Assembly (NCBI GenBank): GCA_934525595.1
Contig: CAKSZJ010000013.1
Coordinates: forward strand, 1 to 64,000
DNA length: 64,000 nucleotides
Direction: 5' to 3'
DNA from: an uncultured Chiayiivirga sp.
Lineage (GTDB): Bacteria; Pseudomonadota; Gammaproteobacteria; Xanthomonadales; Xanthomonadaceae
Every line of letters begins with the position of its first letter. The first letter of the stretch is position 1. Shown in pieces: positions 7,415-16,744 of the stretch. Position numbers and translations under genes: made by a program. Under the pieces are notes generated by a model. It was given only the letters and a program-made list of their open reading frames with translations. It did no database searches and was not told the origin of the DNA.

Positions 7415-9061
7415 CTACTCGTCGATCGGCCGCCCGCGCGTCTCGGGCAGCATGGCGGCACCGACCACCACGGTCACGATCGCGAAGAACAGCGGGTACC
7501 ACAGCCCGGCGTCGACGTTGCCGGTGGCGGCGACGAAGGCGAACGCCATAGGCGGCAGCAGGCCGCCGATCCAGCCGTTGGCGGCGTGGTAGGGAATCGA
7601 CATCGCGGTGTAGCGGATGCGCGCCGGGAACAGCTCCACCATCGCCGCCGCCACCGGCGCGTAGGTCATCGCTGCCAGCAGGCACAGGGCGAACAGCAAG
7701 GCCACGATGCCGGCGCGGTTCATGGCCTGCGGATCGGCGCGCTCCGGGTAGCCGGCGGCGCGGATCGCCTGCATCAGCCGCGCATCGAACGCCTCGATGC
7801 GCCGCGCGCGTTCGGCGCGCTGCAGGGCGCCGCCCTCGAACGCGTCGATCCGCACCTCGCCGACCCACACCTGCGCCAGGCGGCCTGCCGGCGCGGCCCG
7901 GTTCTCGTAGTTGACGTGATGCCGCGCCAGCACGGATTTGGCGATGTCGCAGGAACTGGTGAAATCCGCCGCCCCCACCGGATTGAACTGGAACGAACAG
8001 GTGGCCGGATCGGCGTGCACCTGCACCGGCGTGCTGCGGCGCGCCTCGTCCAGGGCCGGGTTGGCGAACTGCGCCAGGCCGTGGAAGATCGGGAAATACA
8101 GCAGCGCCGCAAGCAGACAGCCCAGCATGAACAGCGGCTTGCGTCCAATGCGGTCCGACAGTGCCCCGAACAGCACGTTGAAGGGCGTCGCCATCGCCAC
8201 CGCCAGGCCCAGCATCAGGGTGGCGTCGAGGCTGTCCACCTGCATGGTCTGGGTCAGGAAGTAAAGCGAATAGAAGTGGCTGGTGTACCAGAGCGTGGCC
8301 TGCCCGGCGATGATGCCGAACATCGCCGCGATGCCGAGCTTCACGTAGCGCCACTGGCCGTAGGCTTCGCGCAGCGGCGCCTTGGCGATGCGCCCCTCGG
8401 CGCGCATGCGCTGGAACACCGGCGACTCGTCCAGCGACAGGCGCACCCAGACCGAAATGCCCAGCAGCACCGCCGAGAGCAGGAAAGGCACGCGCCAGCC
8501 CCACTGCGCGAAGTCCTCTTCGCCGATCAGCCAGCGCGTCGCGGCGATCACGACCAGCGAGAGCAGCAGCCCGAGCCCGGCCATGGTCTGGATCCAGCTG
8601 GTGTAATAGCCGCGCTGCGCATCCGGCGCGTGTTCGGCCACGTAGATCGCCGCGCCGCCGTATTCGCCACCCAGCGCCAGACCCTGCAGGAGGCGCAGCG
8701 CGATCAGCAGCACCGGCGCCGCCATGCCGATGCTTGCGTAGGACGGCAGGCAGCCGACCAGCACCGTCGAGATGCCCATCACCACGATGGTGATGAGGAA
8801 GGTGCGCTTGCGGCCGCTGCGATCACCCAGCCGCCCGAACACCAGGGCACCGAAGGGGCGCGCCGCGAAGCCGACCGAAAACGTCAGCAGCGCGAAGATG
8901 AAGCCGGCGGTTTCATTCACCGCCGAAAAGAAGTGCCGGCTGGTGATGGCCGCCAGCGCGCCGTAGAGGAAGAAGTCGTACCACTCGAACAGCGTGCCCA
9001 GCGACGAGGCCAGCACCACTTTGCGGTTGCCCGCACCCATCGCCCAGCCCGACTTCGCCAT
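7415..9061 (-). CDS. MFS transporter, metabolite:H+ symporter (MHS) family
   Basis: The protein (548 aa from the ATG at 9061) starts with the MHS hallmark [17 protein letters not shown], followed by the loop 2-3 motif [26 protein letters not shown] and, in the second half, [13 protein letters not shown]. About twelve membrane helices are visible. An unusual hydrophilic insert of about 105 residues, with two cysteines (CSFQF, TSSC) and charged helices, lies in the loop between the later helices, at about 348-452. Relatives move organic acids, betaine or proline with protons; the substrate cannot be told. The longer start at 9085 adds eight Arg/Trp-rich residues and is less likely. Confidence 0.88.
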   Translation of the reverse strand: MAKSGWAMGAGNRKVVLASSLGTLFEWYDFFLYGALAAITSRHFFSAVNETAGFIFALLTFSVGFAARPFGALVFGRLGDRSGRKRTFLITIVVMGISTVLVGCLPSYASIGMAAPVLLIALRLLQGLALGGEYGGAAIYVAEHAPDAQRGYYTSWIQTMAGLGLLLSLVVIAATRWLIGEEDFAQWGWRVPFLLSAVLLGISVWVRLSLDESPVFQRMRAEGRIAKAPLREAYGQWRYVKLGIAAMFGIIAGQATLWYTSHFYSLYFLTQTMQVDSLDATLMLGLAVAMATPFNVLFGALSDRIGRKPLFMLGCLLAALLYFPIFHGLAQFANPALDEARRSTPVQVHADPATCSFQFNPVGAADFTSSCDIAKSVLARHHVNYENRAAPAGRLAQVWVGEVRIDAFEGGALQRAERARRIEAFDARLMQAIRAAGYPERADPQAMNRAGIVALLFALCLLAAMTYAPVAAAMVELFPARIRYTAMSIPYHAANGWIGGLLPPMAFAFVAATGNVDAGLWYPLFFAIVTVVVGAAMLPETRGRPIDE

Positions 9062-9377
9062 CCGCCTCGCTCCCCACCGCCACACCCGCGCAAGGGTACT
9101 GCCATCGCGGCGCTCGCGTCAGGCCACGCAACGAGTGCCGGATCGCGGACGCGCCGCCGCCGGGCGGGGCACGGTGGAGTGCTCCAGGGACTGCAGAAAT
9201 CGCTCGTCCTTGCCGAGAGAGGCTGACATCATTGCAACCCTGCGGCATGAATGCAGGGCGCGGGAAATTCAAACAGTCGATTTAATCGCGCAACGTCGCC
9301 GATCTTCGGCAAAGTCGCTGGACACGCGCCCGCCGCCTGCTCCACACTCGCCGCTTTCCGCCTGCGCCCGCCCTCCG

Positions 9378-9824
9378 ATGGCATGCCTCCTGGTCCTGCA
9401 CGGCCCCAACCTCAACCTGCTCGGCACCCGCGAGCCGGACGTCTATGGCGCCGCCACGCTGGCCGAAATCGATGCCGACCTGGCCGCCCGCGCAGCCGGA
9501 CGCGGCCATACCCTCAGCAGCACGCAGTCCAACGCCGAGCATGAGCTGGTGGGCCGCATCCAGGCCGCACGCGGCGACGGCACCGACATCATCCTGATCA
9601 ACCCCGCCGCCTTCACCCACACCAGCGTGGCGATCCGCGACGCCCTGGCGGCGGTGGCGATTCCCTTCATCGAGATCCATCTTTCCAACCCGCACCGGCG
9701 CGAACCCTTCCGCCACCACAGCTATTTCAGCGATCTGGCGATAGGCGTGGTGGCCGGCTTCGGTGCCGATTCCTACCGCTACGCGCTGGACGCCGCACTG
9801 CGGCGCCTCGACGCTCAGGCCTGA
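9378..9824 (+). CDS. aroQ: 3-dehydroquinate dehydratase, type II
   Basis: The 148-aa enzyme dehydrates 3-dehydroquinate to 3-dehydroshikimate in the shikimate pathway. Type II signatures are complete: [17 protein letters not shown] with the catalytic tyrosine, [26 protein letters not shown], and [18 protein letters not shown] with the catalytic histidine. The ATG at 9378 gives the family length. It sits 50 bp upstream of accB, the aroQ-accB-accC order common in gammaproteobacteria. The 316-bp gap before it, back to the MFS start, holds no gene that I recognise; CGATTTAATCG at 9278-9288 is a small palindrome within an AT-richer patch that could hold the promoter. Confidence 0.95.
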   Translation: MACLLVLHGPNLNLLGTREPDVYGAATLAEIDADLAARAAGRGHTLSSTQSNAEHELVGRIQAARGDGTDIILINPAAFTHTSVAIRDALAAVAIPFIEIHLSNPHRREPFRHHSYFSDLAIGVVAGFGADSYRYALDAALRRLDAQA

Positions 9825-9874
9825 CCGCACGGCGGGCTGCGCCCATTCTCCATCCCCATACTTTCGAGCCTCCC

Positions 9875-10339
9875 ATGGACCTGCGAAAAATCAAGAAACT
9901 GATCGACCTGCTGGAAGAATCCAACCTCACCGAGATCGAGATCCGCGAAGGCGAGGAATCGGTGCGGCTGTCGCGCGCTGGCATCACCGCCACGGCTCCG
10001 GCGACCTATGTCGCACCCGCGACCGCATCCGCCGCTGCCGCCGCACCCGCGGCTGCGCCTGTCGCCGCTCCCGAAAATTCCGCCAAGGCCGCCGCGCTGC
10101 CCGAGGGCAACGTGCTGCGCTCGCCCATGGTGGGCACCTTCTATGCCGCCTCCAGCCCGGACAAGCCGCCCTTCGTGACGATCGGCCAGGCCGTCAAGGT
10201 GGGCGACACCCTGGCCATCATCGAGGCCATGAAGATGTTCAATCCGATCGAAGCCGAAGTCGCCGGCACCGTCTCGGCCATCCTCGCCAAGGACGGCCAG
10301 CCGGTCGAATTCGACGAGCCGCTGTTTGTGATCAGCTGA
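9875..10339 (+). CDS. accB: Acetyl-CoA carboxylase biotin carboxyl carrier protein
   Basis: The 154-aa protein carries the biotin that shuttles CO2 between biotin carboxylase and carboxyltransferase in the first committed step of fatty acid synthesis. It starts [20 protein letters not shown], has an Ala/Pro-rich linker (about residues 45-75), and a C-terminal biotinyl domain with the EAMKMFN site, biotin on K120. AccC follows, but 240 bp away rather than directly; the gap is filled by an extragenic repeat-like element. Confidence 0.96.
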   Translation: MDLRKIKKLIDLLEESNLTEIEIREGEESVRLSRAGITATAPATYVAPATASAAAAAPAAAPVAAPENSAKAAALPEGNVLRSPMVGTFYAASSPDKPPFVTIGQAVKVGDTLAIIEAMKMFNPIEAEVAGTVSAILAKDGQPVEFDEPLFVIS

Positions 10340-10345
10340 GCCGCC

Positions 10346-10565
10346 GGGACTCGGGAATGGGCAGTCGGGAACCGTCAAAGCGGCCGCACGCACGACTGGA
10401 CGCGTGGCGCGACGCCATGCACCCGGTCGAGGGGGTGTGCCGCCATTCCGTACCTTTTCCCGAAACCAGGCGGTTCCCACAGTCCCGGCAGCTTCGGCGC
10501 AGCGCGGTGGGCATCCCGCCCGGCATCCGCGAAACCGATCCAAACCATTCCCCTTTCCGAGTCCC
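10346..10565. repeat. Extragenic repeat-like element between accB and accC
   Basis: The gap is bounded by inverted ends GGGACTCGG (10346-10354) and CCGAGTCCC (10557-10565). The left part reads CGGGAACCGTCAAAGCGGCC, closely similar to GGGAATCATCAAGGCAGC in the sucB-lpdA gap near 27919-27938, which has the same architecture. It contains no credible gene. Elements of the GGGAATCG type are common between Xanthomonas-group genes. Confidence 0.5.
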
Positions 10566-10579
10566 GATCTCCCATCCCC

Positions 10580-11947
10580 ATGATTGACAAAGTCGTCATC
10601 GCCAACCGCGGCGAAATCGCGCTGCGCATCCTGCGCGCCTGCCACACCCTCGGCATCCGCACCGTGGCGGTGCATTCCACCGTGGACCGCAACCTCAAGC
10701 ACGTGGCCATGGCCGACGAGTCGGTCTGCATCGGGCCGGCGCCCTCGGCCGAGAGCTACCTCAACATTCCGGCGATCATCGCCGCCGCCGAGGTGACCGA
10801 CGCGCAGGCGATCCATCCCGGCTACGGCTTCCTCTCCGAGAACGCCGACTTCGCCGAACGCGTGGAAAGCTCCGGCTTCATCTTCATCGGCCCGCGCGCC
10901 GACACCATCCGCATGATGGGCGACAAGGTCGCCGCGATCCGCGCAATGAAGGACGCCGGCGTGCCCTGCGTGCCCGGTTCCGACGGTCCGCTGGGCGACG
11001 ACCCGCTCACCAACACGATGATCGCGCGCGAGATCGGTCTGCCGGTGATCATCAAGGCGGCCGGCGGCGGCGGCGGCCGCGGCATGCGGGTGGTACAGGT
11101 GGAAGGCTCGCTGCACAGCGCCATCGCCACCACCAAGTCCGAGGCCAAGGCAGCGTTCGGAAACGACATCGTCTACATGGAGAAATTCCTGGAAAACCCG
11201 CGCCACGTGGAAATCCAGGTGCTGGCCGACGGTCAGGGCAACGCCATCTTCCTCGGCGAGCGCGACTGTTCGATGCAGCGTCGCCATCAGAAGGTGGTGG
11301 AAGAAGCGCCCGCGCCCGGCATCACCCCCGAACAGCGCGCGCAGATCGGCGCGGTCTGCGTGGAGGCCTGCAAGCGCATCGGCTACCGCGGCGCCGGCAC
11401 CTTCGAGTTCCTGTTCCAGGACGGCCGCTTCTACTTCATCGAGATGAACACGCGGATTCAGGTCGAGCACCCCGTCACCGAGCGCATCACCGGCATCGAT
11501 CTGGTCTGCGAGCAGCTGCGCATCGCCGCCGGCCGGCCGCTGTCGATCCGCCAGGAAGACATCGAAATCCGCGGCCATGCGATCGAATGCCGGATCAACG
11601 CCGAGGACCCGGAAACCTTCCTGCCCTGCCCCGGCCTGATCCGCCACTACCACCCGCCCGGCGGCCCCGGCGTGCGCGTCGACAGCCACGTCTACGAGGG
11701 CTACAAGGTGCCACCCAACTACGACTCGATGATCGGCAAGCTGATCGTGCACGGCGCTACCCGCGAGCAGGCCATCGCGCGCATGCGCGTGGCGCTCGCG
11801 GAAACCGTCATCGACGGCATCAAGACCAACATCCCGCTGCAGCAGCGCATCATGGCCGACCCGGGCTTCCAGCAGGGCGGCATGAACATCCATTACCTGG
11901 AAAAGCGGCTGAAAGAGCAGCGGGATGCCGGGATGGGACTGGGCTGA
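10580..11947 (+). CDS. accC: Acetyl-CoA carboxylase biotin carboxylase subunit
   Basis: The 455-aa enzyme carboxylates AccB-bound biotin with ATP and bicarbonate. The start ([18 protein letters not shown]), the ATP-grasp glycine loop ([14 protein letters not shown]), the [15 protein letters not shown] and [18 protein letters not shown] motifs, and the [16 protein letters not shown] catalytic region are all intact. The end ([14 protein letters not shown] plus a short tail) is normal for the family. An unrelated restriction-enzyme relic begins immediately after the stop. Confidence 0.97.
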   Translation: MIDKVVIANRGEIALRILRACHTLGIRTVAVHSTVDRNLKHVAMADESVCIGPAPSAESYLNIPAIIAAAEVTDAQAIHPGYGFLSENADFAERVESSGFIFIGPRADTIRMMGDKVAAIRAMKDAGVPCVPGSDGPLGDDPLTNTMIAREIGLPVIIKAAGGGGGRGMRVVQVEGSLHSAIATTKSEAKAAFGNDIVYMEKFLENPRHVEIQVLADGQGNAIFLGERDCSMQRRHQKVVEEAPAPGITPEQRAQIGAVCVEACKRIGYRGAGTFEFLFQDGRFYFIEMNTRIQVEHPVTERITGIDLVCEQLRIAAGRPLSIRQEDIEIRGHAIECRINAEDPETFLPCPGLIRHYHPPGGPGVRVDSHVYEGYKVPPNYDSMIGKLIVHGATREQAIARMRVALAETVIDGIKTNIPLQQRIMADPGFQQGGMNIHYLEKRLKEQRDAGMGLG

Positions 11948-11948
11948 G

Positions 11949-12071
11949 GTGGTGCTTCTGGATGGCGATGAAATTGCCGAGCTGATGATCGACCACGGCG
12001 TAGGCATCACTCCTGTCTCCACCTTCATCGTCAAGCAAATCGACTCGGACTGCTTCGAAGAGTCGCAATAA
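11949..12071 (+). pseudogene. C-terminal relic of an Mrr-type restriction endonuclease
   Basis: The bases between accC and prmA encode 40 codons ending in TAA that read as the extreme C-terminus of Mrr/Mrr_cat-type restriction proteins: VVLLDGDEIAELMID, then [17 protein letters not shown] and SDCFEES. The family pattern is a valine/isoleucine-rich strand with DG, LA-LMI-HGVGV and I(K/R)-ID-D-F. Neither the catalytic domain nor a start codon remains; the upstream sequence in this frame belongs to accC. Mrr enzymes cut methylated DNA. It suggests a restriction gene once inserted here and was deleted. The identification rests on motif memory over a short stretch. Confidence 0.6.
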
Positions 12072-12081
12072 CTGTCGAGAC

Positions 12082-13008
12082 ATGTCCTACCTCGAACTCA
12101 CCCTGCCCTGCACCGAAGCACTGGAATCACGCTACCAGACCGCCCTGGACGACGTGGGCGCGCTGTCGGTCACGCTGATGGACGCCAACGCCGAGGCGCC
12201 CGACGAAGAGGCGATCTTCGAACCCGGCGTGGGCGAGACGCCGCTGTGGCGCGAGCTGACGCTGACCGCGCTGTTTCCCGGCGATGCTGCGCCCGCGCGC
12301 ATCCTGGCGGCGCTGGACGCCTTCGACCCCGAGCTGGACTTCAGCCGCGCCGCATTCCGCGAGGTGGAGGACCAGGACTGGGAGCGCGTCTGGATGGACC
12401 AGTTCAAGCCGATGCGATTTGGTGCGCGCACCTTCATCGTGCCGTGGAACCAGGATCTTCCGCCCGAAGCGCAGGGCGCGGACGCGGCGGTGGTGCGGCT
12501 CGATCCCGGCCTGGCCTTCGGCACCGGCACACATCCAACCACCGCACTGTGCCTGGAGTGGCTCGACGGCCTCGACCTGGCGGGAAAGCGCGTGCTGGAC
12601 TTCGGCTGCGGCTCGGGAATCCTGGCCATCGCCGCGCTCAAGCTCGGCGCCAGCCAGGCCGTCGGCGTGGACAACGATCCGCAGGCGCTTGTCGCCACGC
12701 ACGACAACGCAGGACGCAACGGCGTGGCACAGCGCCTGGCCGTGCACGCGCCGGAAGACGCTCCGGAGGAAACCTATCCGGTCGCAGTGGCCAACATCCT
12801 CGCCAGCGCGCTCGACGCGCTTGCCCCGCGGCTCGCCGCACGGGTGGCCCCGGGCGGACGCATCGCGCTGTCGGGCATCCTCGCCGGGCAGGAGGACGAG
12901 CTGCTCGCGCGCTACCGCGACTGGTTCGACGACCTGCGCGTGGCCACGCGCGAGGACTGGGTGAGGATCGAAGGCGTGCGGCGACAGCCACACCAGGGCG
13001 CCGCCTGA
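12082..13008 (+). CDS. prmA: Ribosomal protein L11 methyltransferase
   Basis: The 308-aa enzyme trimethylates ribosomal protein L11 using S-adenosylmethionine. The N-terminal substrate-recognition region ([10 protein letters not shown], residues 1-60) is followed by RVEDQDW-like [19 protein letters not shown], the [19 protein letters not shown] motif, SAM motif [19 protein letters not shown], and the [12 protein letters not shown] region with the catalytic asparagine. Length is normal. Downstream of accC, as in many gammaproteobacteria; the ATG follows 10 bp after the Mrr relic stop. Confidence 0.96.
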   Translation: MSYLELTLPCTEALESRYQTALDDVGALSVTLMDANAEAPDEEAIFEPGVGETPLWRELTLTALFPGDAAPARILAALDAFDPELDFSRAAFREVEDQDWERVWMDQFKPMRFGARTFIVPWNQDLPPEAQGADAAVVRLDPGLAFGTGTHPTTALCLEWLDGLDLAGKRVLDFGCGSGILAIAALKLGASQAVGVDNDPQALVATHDNAGRNGVAQRLAVHAPEDAPEETYPVAVANILASALDALAPRLAARVAPGGRIALSGILAGQEDELLARYRDWFDDLRVATREDWVRIEGVRRQPHQGAA

Positions 13009-13110
13009 CGGATCGATCGCCGCCGCGCCTGCGGCTTCCCGATCGGCGCAGGCGTCCTTCCGCGCGTCTTTCGTTGCATCATTGCCCCCAGCCCTTCGAA
13101 CGCCTGCCGC

Positions 13111-14259
13111 ATGTATACCCTTTGCAGCCATTGCCACATCGCCCAGGAAGTCACCCGCGACATGCTGGTGCCGTCCCGTGGCGAACTGGTTTGCAGCCAC
13201 TGCGGTCTGCGGTTTGACGCGCTGGAAGGCCTCTCGCGCGATCCGCCGCCCGGATATCCGATCGCCCGCCGGAAGACGCCGGCGGAAGACATCCAGCCCT
13301 CGCTTTTCACCCCGCCGCCCGGTCCCGCGCCCGTGCAGCTCCCGACCGGGGCCGAGGTTCTCTCCGACACGCCTGCAGCGCAGCCCATGGCCGCGACGGA
13401 GCCGCCGGCCGCTCCCGTCGAGTCACGCAGCGATCCGATCGCCGACGTGCTGGCGGCGCACGCCGATTTCATCGAACCGCCGTCCACGCCCGACGACATG
13501 ACCACTGCGCCGTCGACGCCGGAAGCCCCCTCTCCCGAGCCAGCGCCACCCGACGACACGCCGCCACCCGACGACGATCCCTTCGCCACGATGCCGGATG
13601 ACGCCGTGCCGCAGGGCGCACCGGCCGTGGATGACGGCCTGCACGTGGACGCGATCGCGGATGCCGAGCCCCTTCCCGAGGCGCCGCACCGCGACGGCCC
13701 GGTGATCGACCTGCGCGACGCGCTGGAGATGACGATCGGCGCACCGGCGCCGAGCTTCATCCCGAACCTGCCGACGCCGCAGGCGAAGGACCGCGCGCAC
13801 CGCTGGCCGGGAATCCTCGCAGTGATCGGACTCCTGCTGCTGCTTTGCGTCCAGTCGCTGGTTGCCGAACGCGATGCACTGGCCGCCGACGCGCGCTGGC
13901 GGCCCTGGCTCGAGCGCGCCTGCGGCGCGCTCGGCTGCGCCCTTTCCGCATGGCGCGAACCCGATGCCATGCACATCCTCACCCGCGACGTGCGGCCGCA
14001 CCCCTCGATGCCGGAGGCCCTCATCATCAGCGCCAGCTTCCGCAACGACGCGCGCTGGGCCCAGCCCTGGCCGAGGCTCGACCTCACCCTCTCCGACATC
14101 AACGGCCAGCCCATCGCACAGCGCCGCTTCACTCCGGAGCAATACCTCGGCCACCTGCAGAGCGCGCCGCTGATCCTGCCCGGCCAGAGCGCCAGCATCG
14201 CGCTGGAAGTGCGCGATCCGGGCAAGCAGGCGGTGGCGTTCGAATTCGGATTTCTTTGA
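13111..14259 (+). CDS. Zinc-ribbon and DUF3426 membrane protein
   Basis: The 382-aa protein begins with an MJ0042-type zinc ribbon (CSHCHIAQEV, then CSHCGLRFDALEGL: four cysteines in two CxxC pairs). A long Pro/Ala/Asp-rich linker follows (about 45-220), then one membrane helix (WPGILAVIGLLLLLCVQSL, about 231-250) and a C-terminal DUF3426 domain (LIISASFRNDARWAQPWPRLDL, GHLQSAPLILPGQSA). Orthologues sit between prmA and fis across Lysobacterales and many gammaproteobacteria. Function is not established; a membrane-anchored, zinc-binding regulatory or envelope role is often guessed. The cytoplasmic side would hold the ribbon. Confidence 0.85.
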   Translation: MYTLCSHCHIAQEVTRDMLVPSRGELVCSHCGLRFDALEGLSRDPPPGYPIARRKTPAEDIQPSLFTPPPGPAPVQLPTGAEVLSDTPAAQPMAATEPPAAPVESRSDPIADVLAAHADFIEPPSTPDDMTTAPSTPEAPSPEPAPPDDTPPPDDDPFATMPDDAVPQGAPAVDDGLHVDAIADAEPLPEAPHRDGPVIDLRDALEMTIGAPAPSFIPNLPTPQAKDRAHRWPGILAVIGLLLLLCVQSLVAERDALAADARWRPWLERACGALGCALSAWREPDAMHILTRDVRPHPSMPEALIISASFRNDARWAQPWPRLDLTLSDINGQPIAQRRFTPEQYLGHLQSAPLILPGQSASIALEVRDPGKQAVAFEFGFL

Positions 14260-14320
14260 GACAGGCCGGGGCGCGGAATCAAACCCGCGAAGCCGACGGC
14301 CGTCGCCGCCTTGCTGCTGT

Positions 14321-14326
14321 TACAAT
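14321..14326 (+). promoter_or_regulatory. Candidate -10 element upstream of fis
   Basis: TACAAT (context TGTTACAATGCC) lies 60 bp before the fis GTG. No good -35 is seen at 16-18 bp, so this is a -10 match only. Confidence 0.35.
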
Positions 14327-14385
14327 GCCCCGCTCCCGGCAGGACGCGCCGATCGCGTCCTGCGGCGCCATTCCGGAGTCCCCGC

Positions 14386-14664
14386 GTGAACACCCTCCAG
14401 CCCTCGCCCGCGGCCCTCGAGCCCGGCAAGGCCGCTTCTGCCACCCTGCGCGACGTCGTTGCGCAATCGGTGCGCCGCTATCTGCACGACCTCTGTGATC
14501 ATCAGGCCGACGATCTCTACGAGGTCGTCCTTCGCGAGATCGAACCGCCGCTGCTGCGCGAGGTGATGCGCCATCACGACGGCAACCAGAGCCGCGCCGC
14601 CGCCACGCTCGGGCTCAATCGCGCCACCCTGCGCAAGAAGCTGCGCGCCTACGGCATCGTCTGA
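14386..14664 (+). CDS. fis: Fis-type nucleoid-associated DNA-binding protein
   Basis: The 92-aa protein has the Fis C-terminal domain: [13 protein letters not shown], then [36 protein letters not shown], a near-canonical helix-turn-helix. Fis bends DNA and activates rRNA and growth-related promoters. A GTG at 14386 fits the family length. In enterobacteria fis is cotranscribed with dusB; no dusB is present here, and the gene follows the DUF3426 gene instead, with purH 55 bp downstream. Confidence 0.93.
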   Translation: MNTLQPSPAALEPGKAASATLRDVVAQSVRRYLHDLCDHQADDLYEVVLREIEPPLLREVMRHHDGNQSRAAATLGLNRATLRKKLRAYGIV

Positions 14665-14673
14665 ACGCTCCGC

Positions 14674-14691
14674 GCCCCGCCGCGGCGGGGC
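14674..14691. terminator. GC-rich hairpin between fis and purH
   Basis: GCCCCGCCGCGGCGGGGC is a perfect 9-bp-arm palindrome 10 bp after the fis stop, followed by CTTCC rather than a T-run. It could be a weak terminator or an attenuating stem 28 bp before the purH ATG. Confidence 0.45.
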
Positions 14692-14719
14692 CTTCCACGC
14701 CCACGCCGAGATCCCCGCC

Positions 14720-16318
14720 ATGACCCACTCCCACGCCCCGGCCGCCCCTGTGCGCCGCGCCCTGCTTTCCGTTTCCGACAAGACCGGCCTGATCGAACTG
14801 GCGCGCGCGCTGGCGGCACGCGGCGTCGAGCTGCTTTCCACCGGCGGCAGCGCCAGGGCGATCCGCGAAGCTGGCCTGGCGGTACGCGATGTCTCCGACC
14901 TCACCGCTTTCCCGGAAATTATGGATGGCCGGGTCAAGACCCTGCACCCGAAGGTGCACGGCGGCCTGCTCGGCCGGCGCGGCATCGATGACGCAGTGAT
15001 GGCCGAACAGGGCATCCCGGCGATCGACCTGCTGGTGCTGAACCTGTATCCGTTCGAAAGGGTTTCCGCCAATCCGCAGGCCAGCCTCGCCGAGCTGATC
15101 GAGAACATCGACATCGGCGGCCCGGCGATGCTGCGCGCCGCAGCCAAGAACTTCGCCCACGTCGCGGTCGCCACCGATCCTTCGCAGTACGACGCGCTGC
15201 TCGCGGAGCTGGACGCCAATGATGGCGCGCTCTCGGCGCAGACCCGCTTCGCGCTGGCGGTGGCGGCCTTCAACCGCGTGGCGCAGTACGACGCGCGCAT
15301 CAGCGATGTCTTGTCGGCCATCCCCGCGCCTTCATACGAAGGCGCGAAGCAGCGCACGCCGTTTCCCGCGCAGGCCAACGGCAACTTCATCAAGGTCATG
15401 GACCTGCGCTACGGCGAGAACCCGCACCAGCAGGCGGCGTTCTACCGCGACCTGCATCCTGCTCCCGGCTCGCTCGCCACCTTCACCCAGCTGCAGGGCA
15501 AGGCGCTTTCCTACAACAACATCGCCGACGCCGATGCCGCCTGGGAGTGCGTGCGCCAGTTCGACGCGCCGGCCTGCGTCATCGTCAAGCACGCCAACCC
15601 CTGCGGCGTGGCGGTCGGTGCCGGCACGCTGGACAGCTACGAAAAGGCCTACGCCACCGACCCGACCAGCGCCTTCGGCGGCATCCTCGCCTTCAACCGC
15701 CCGCTCGACGCAAGGACGGTACAGACGATTCTGGACCGCCAGTTCGTCGAAGTGCTGATCGCGCCCGACTACGACGAGGCGGCGCTCGAATACGCCAGCC
15801 GCAAGGCCAACGTGCGCGTGCTGCGCATCCCGCTGGCGCCGGCGGCACCGGGCTTCATCGACACCAGGCGCATCGGTTCGGGCCTCCTGATGCAGACGGC
15901 CGACGATCGCGTCGTCACCCGCGACGAGCTCACCGTGGTGACGAAGCTCGCGCCCACCCCGGAACAGTTCGACGACCTGCTGTTCGCCTGGAAAGTGGCC
16001 AAGTACGTCAAATCCAACGCCATCGTCTACGCGAAGGACGGCCAGACCATCGGCGTCGGCGCCGGCCAGATGAGCCGCGTCTACTCGGCCCGCATCGCCG
16101 GCATCAAGGCCACCGACGCCGGTCTCACCGTGCCCGGCTCGGTGATGGCCAGCGACGCCTTCTTCCCGTTCCGCGACGGGCTGGATTCGGCCGCCGAGGC
16201 CGGCATCGCCGCGGTGATCCAGCCGGGCGGCTCGATGCGCGACGCCGAAGTCATCGCCGCCGCCGACGAGCACGGCATCGCGATGGTGTTCACCGGGGTG
16301 CGGCACTTCCGCCACTGA
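14720..16318 (+). CDS. purH: Bifunctional AICAR transformylase/IMP cyclohydrolase
   Basis: The 532-aa enzyme does the last two steps to IMP. The N-terminal IMP cyclohydrolase domain ([50 protein letters not shown]) is followed by the transformylase domain ([33 protein letters not shown] with the catalytic Lys-His pair, [41 protein letters not shown] at the end). Length is normal. purD, commonly adjacent, is about 35 kb away here at 51684. Confidence 0.97.
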   Translation: MTHSHAPAAPVRRALLSVSDKTGLIELARALAARGVELLSTGGSARAIREAGLAVRDVSDLTAFPEIMDGRVKTLHPKVHGGLLGRRGIDDAVMAEQGIPAIDLLVLNLYPFERVSANPQASLAELIENIDIGGPAMLRAAAKNFAHVAVATDPSQYDALLAELDANDGALSAQTRFALAVAAFNRVAQYDARISDVLSAIPAPSYEGAKQRTPFPAQANGNFIKVMDLRYGENPHQQAAFYRDLHPAPGSLATFTQLQGKALSYNNIADADAAWECVRQFDAPACVIVKHANPCGVAVGAGTLDSYEKAYATDPTSAFGGILAFNRPLDARTVQTILDRQFVEVLIAPDYDEAALEYASRKANVRVLRIPLAPAAPGFIDTRRIGSGLLMQTADDRVVTRDELTVVTKLAPTPEQFDDLLFAWKVAKYVKSNAIVYAKDGQTIGVGAGQMSRVYSARIAGIKATDAGLTVPGSVMASDAFFPFRDGLDSAAEAGIAAVIQPGGSMRDAEVIAAADEHGIAMVFTGVRHFRH

Positions 16319-16364
16319 GGCAGCGCCCGTCGATGCACGGCATGCGCTGAAAACACCCCTGGCA

Positions 16365-16637
16365 CTACTTGCGTGCCACCCGCCCGCCCAGCCGCTCCTC
16401 GATCCGCCCGAGCAACTCGTCGAACACGTCCTGCGGCGCCACGCCCAGCGCGTGGCAATAGTCGATGAACTCGATCAGATCCAGCCGCCGCGAGCCGCGT
16501 TCGATGTGGCTCAGGGTCGATTGCGGGCTGTTGAACGCGCGCGCCACCTCGCCCTGACTGATACCGGCACGCTCACGCGTCTCGCGCAACAATTCGACGA
16601 GGATGCGGTACTCGTCGCGATAGATCGACTTGGACAT
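16365..16637 (-). CDS. XRE-family transcriptional regulator
   Basis: This 90-aa protein is almost entirely one helix-turn-helix domain of the lambda Cro/C1 type: residues 12-68, [20 protein letters not shown] followed by [20 protein letters not shown]. It is divergent from the secreted-protein gene at 16745, with an AT-rich 107-bp region between. It is the obvious local regulator of the 16745-19488 block, or a lone acquired regulator. No ligand domain is present. Confidence 0.85.
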   Translation of the reverse strand: MSKSIYRDEYRILVELLRETRERAGISQGEVARAFNSPQSTLSHIERGSRRLDLIEFIDYCHALGVAPQDVFDELLGRIEERLGGRVARK

Positions 16638-16703
16638 GGGCGTTGGGCGTCTGGAGAGCGCTTGACGCTATCCAACACTTCATGTTTTCATCATTCCACG
16701 ATT

Positions 16704-16716
16704 TCATATTTTATGA
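16704..16716. promoter_or_regulatory. Candidate operator/promoter in the AT-rich divergent region
   Basis: The stretch 16680-16730 is strikingly AT-rich against the GC-rich background. It holds TCATA-TTT-TATGA (16704-16716), a perfect 5-bp inverted repeat, and a related TCATGTTTTCATCAT word just upstream. It lies between the XRE gene and the gene it faces, so it is a plausible XRE binding site. Confidence 0.45.
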
Positions 16717-16744
16717 TATTCAAGTATCACCACAGGGGACCCCC

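Noticed and set aside
9815..12034. 739-codon minus-strand frame over accB-accC
   Set aside because: Shadow frame without recognisable domains, opposite intact acetyl-CoA carboxylase genes.
11949..12071. A functional small restriction protein
   Set aside because: Only about 40 C-terminal codons remain, with no catalytic residues and no start with a ribosome binding site.
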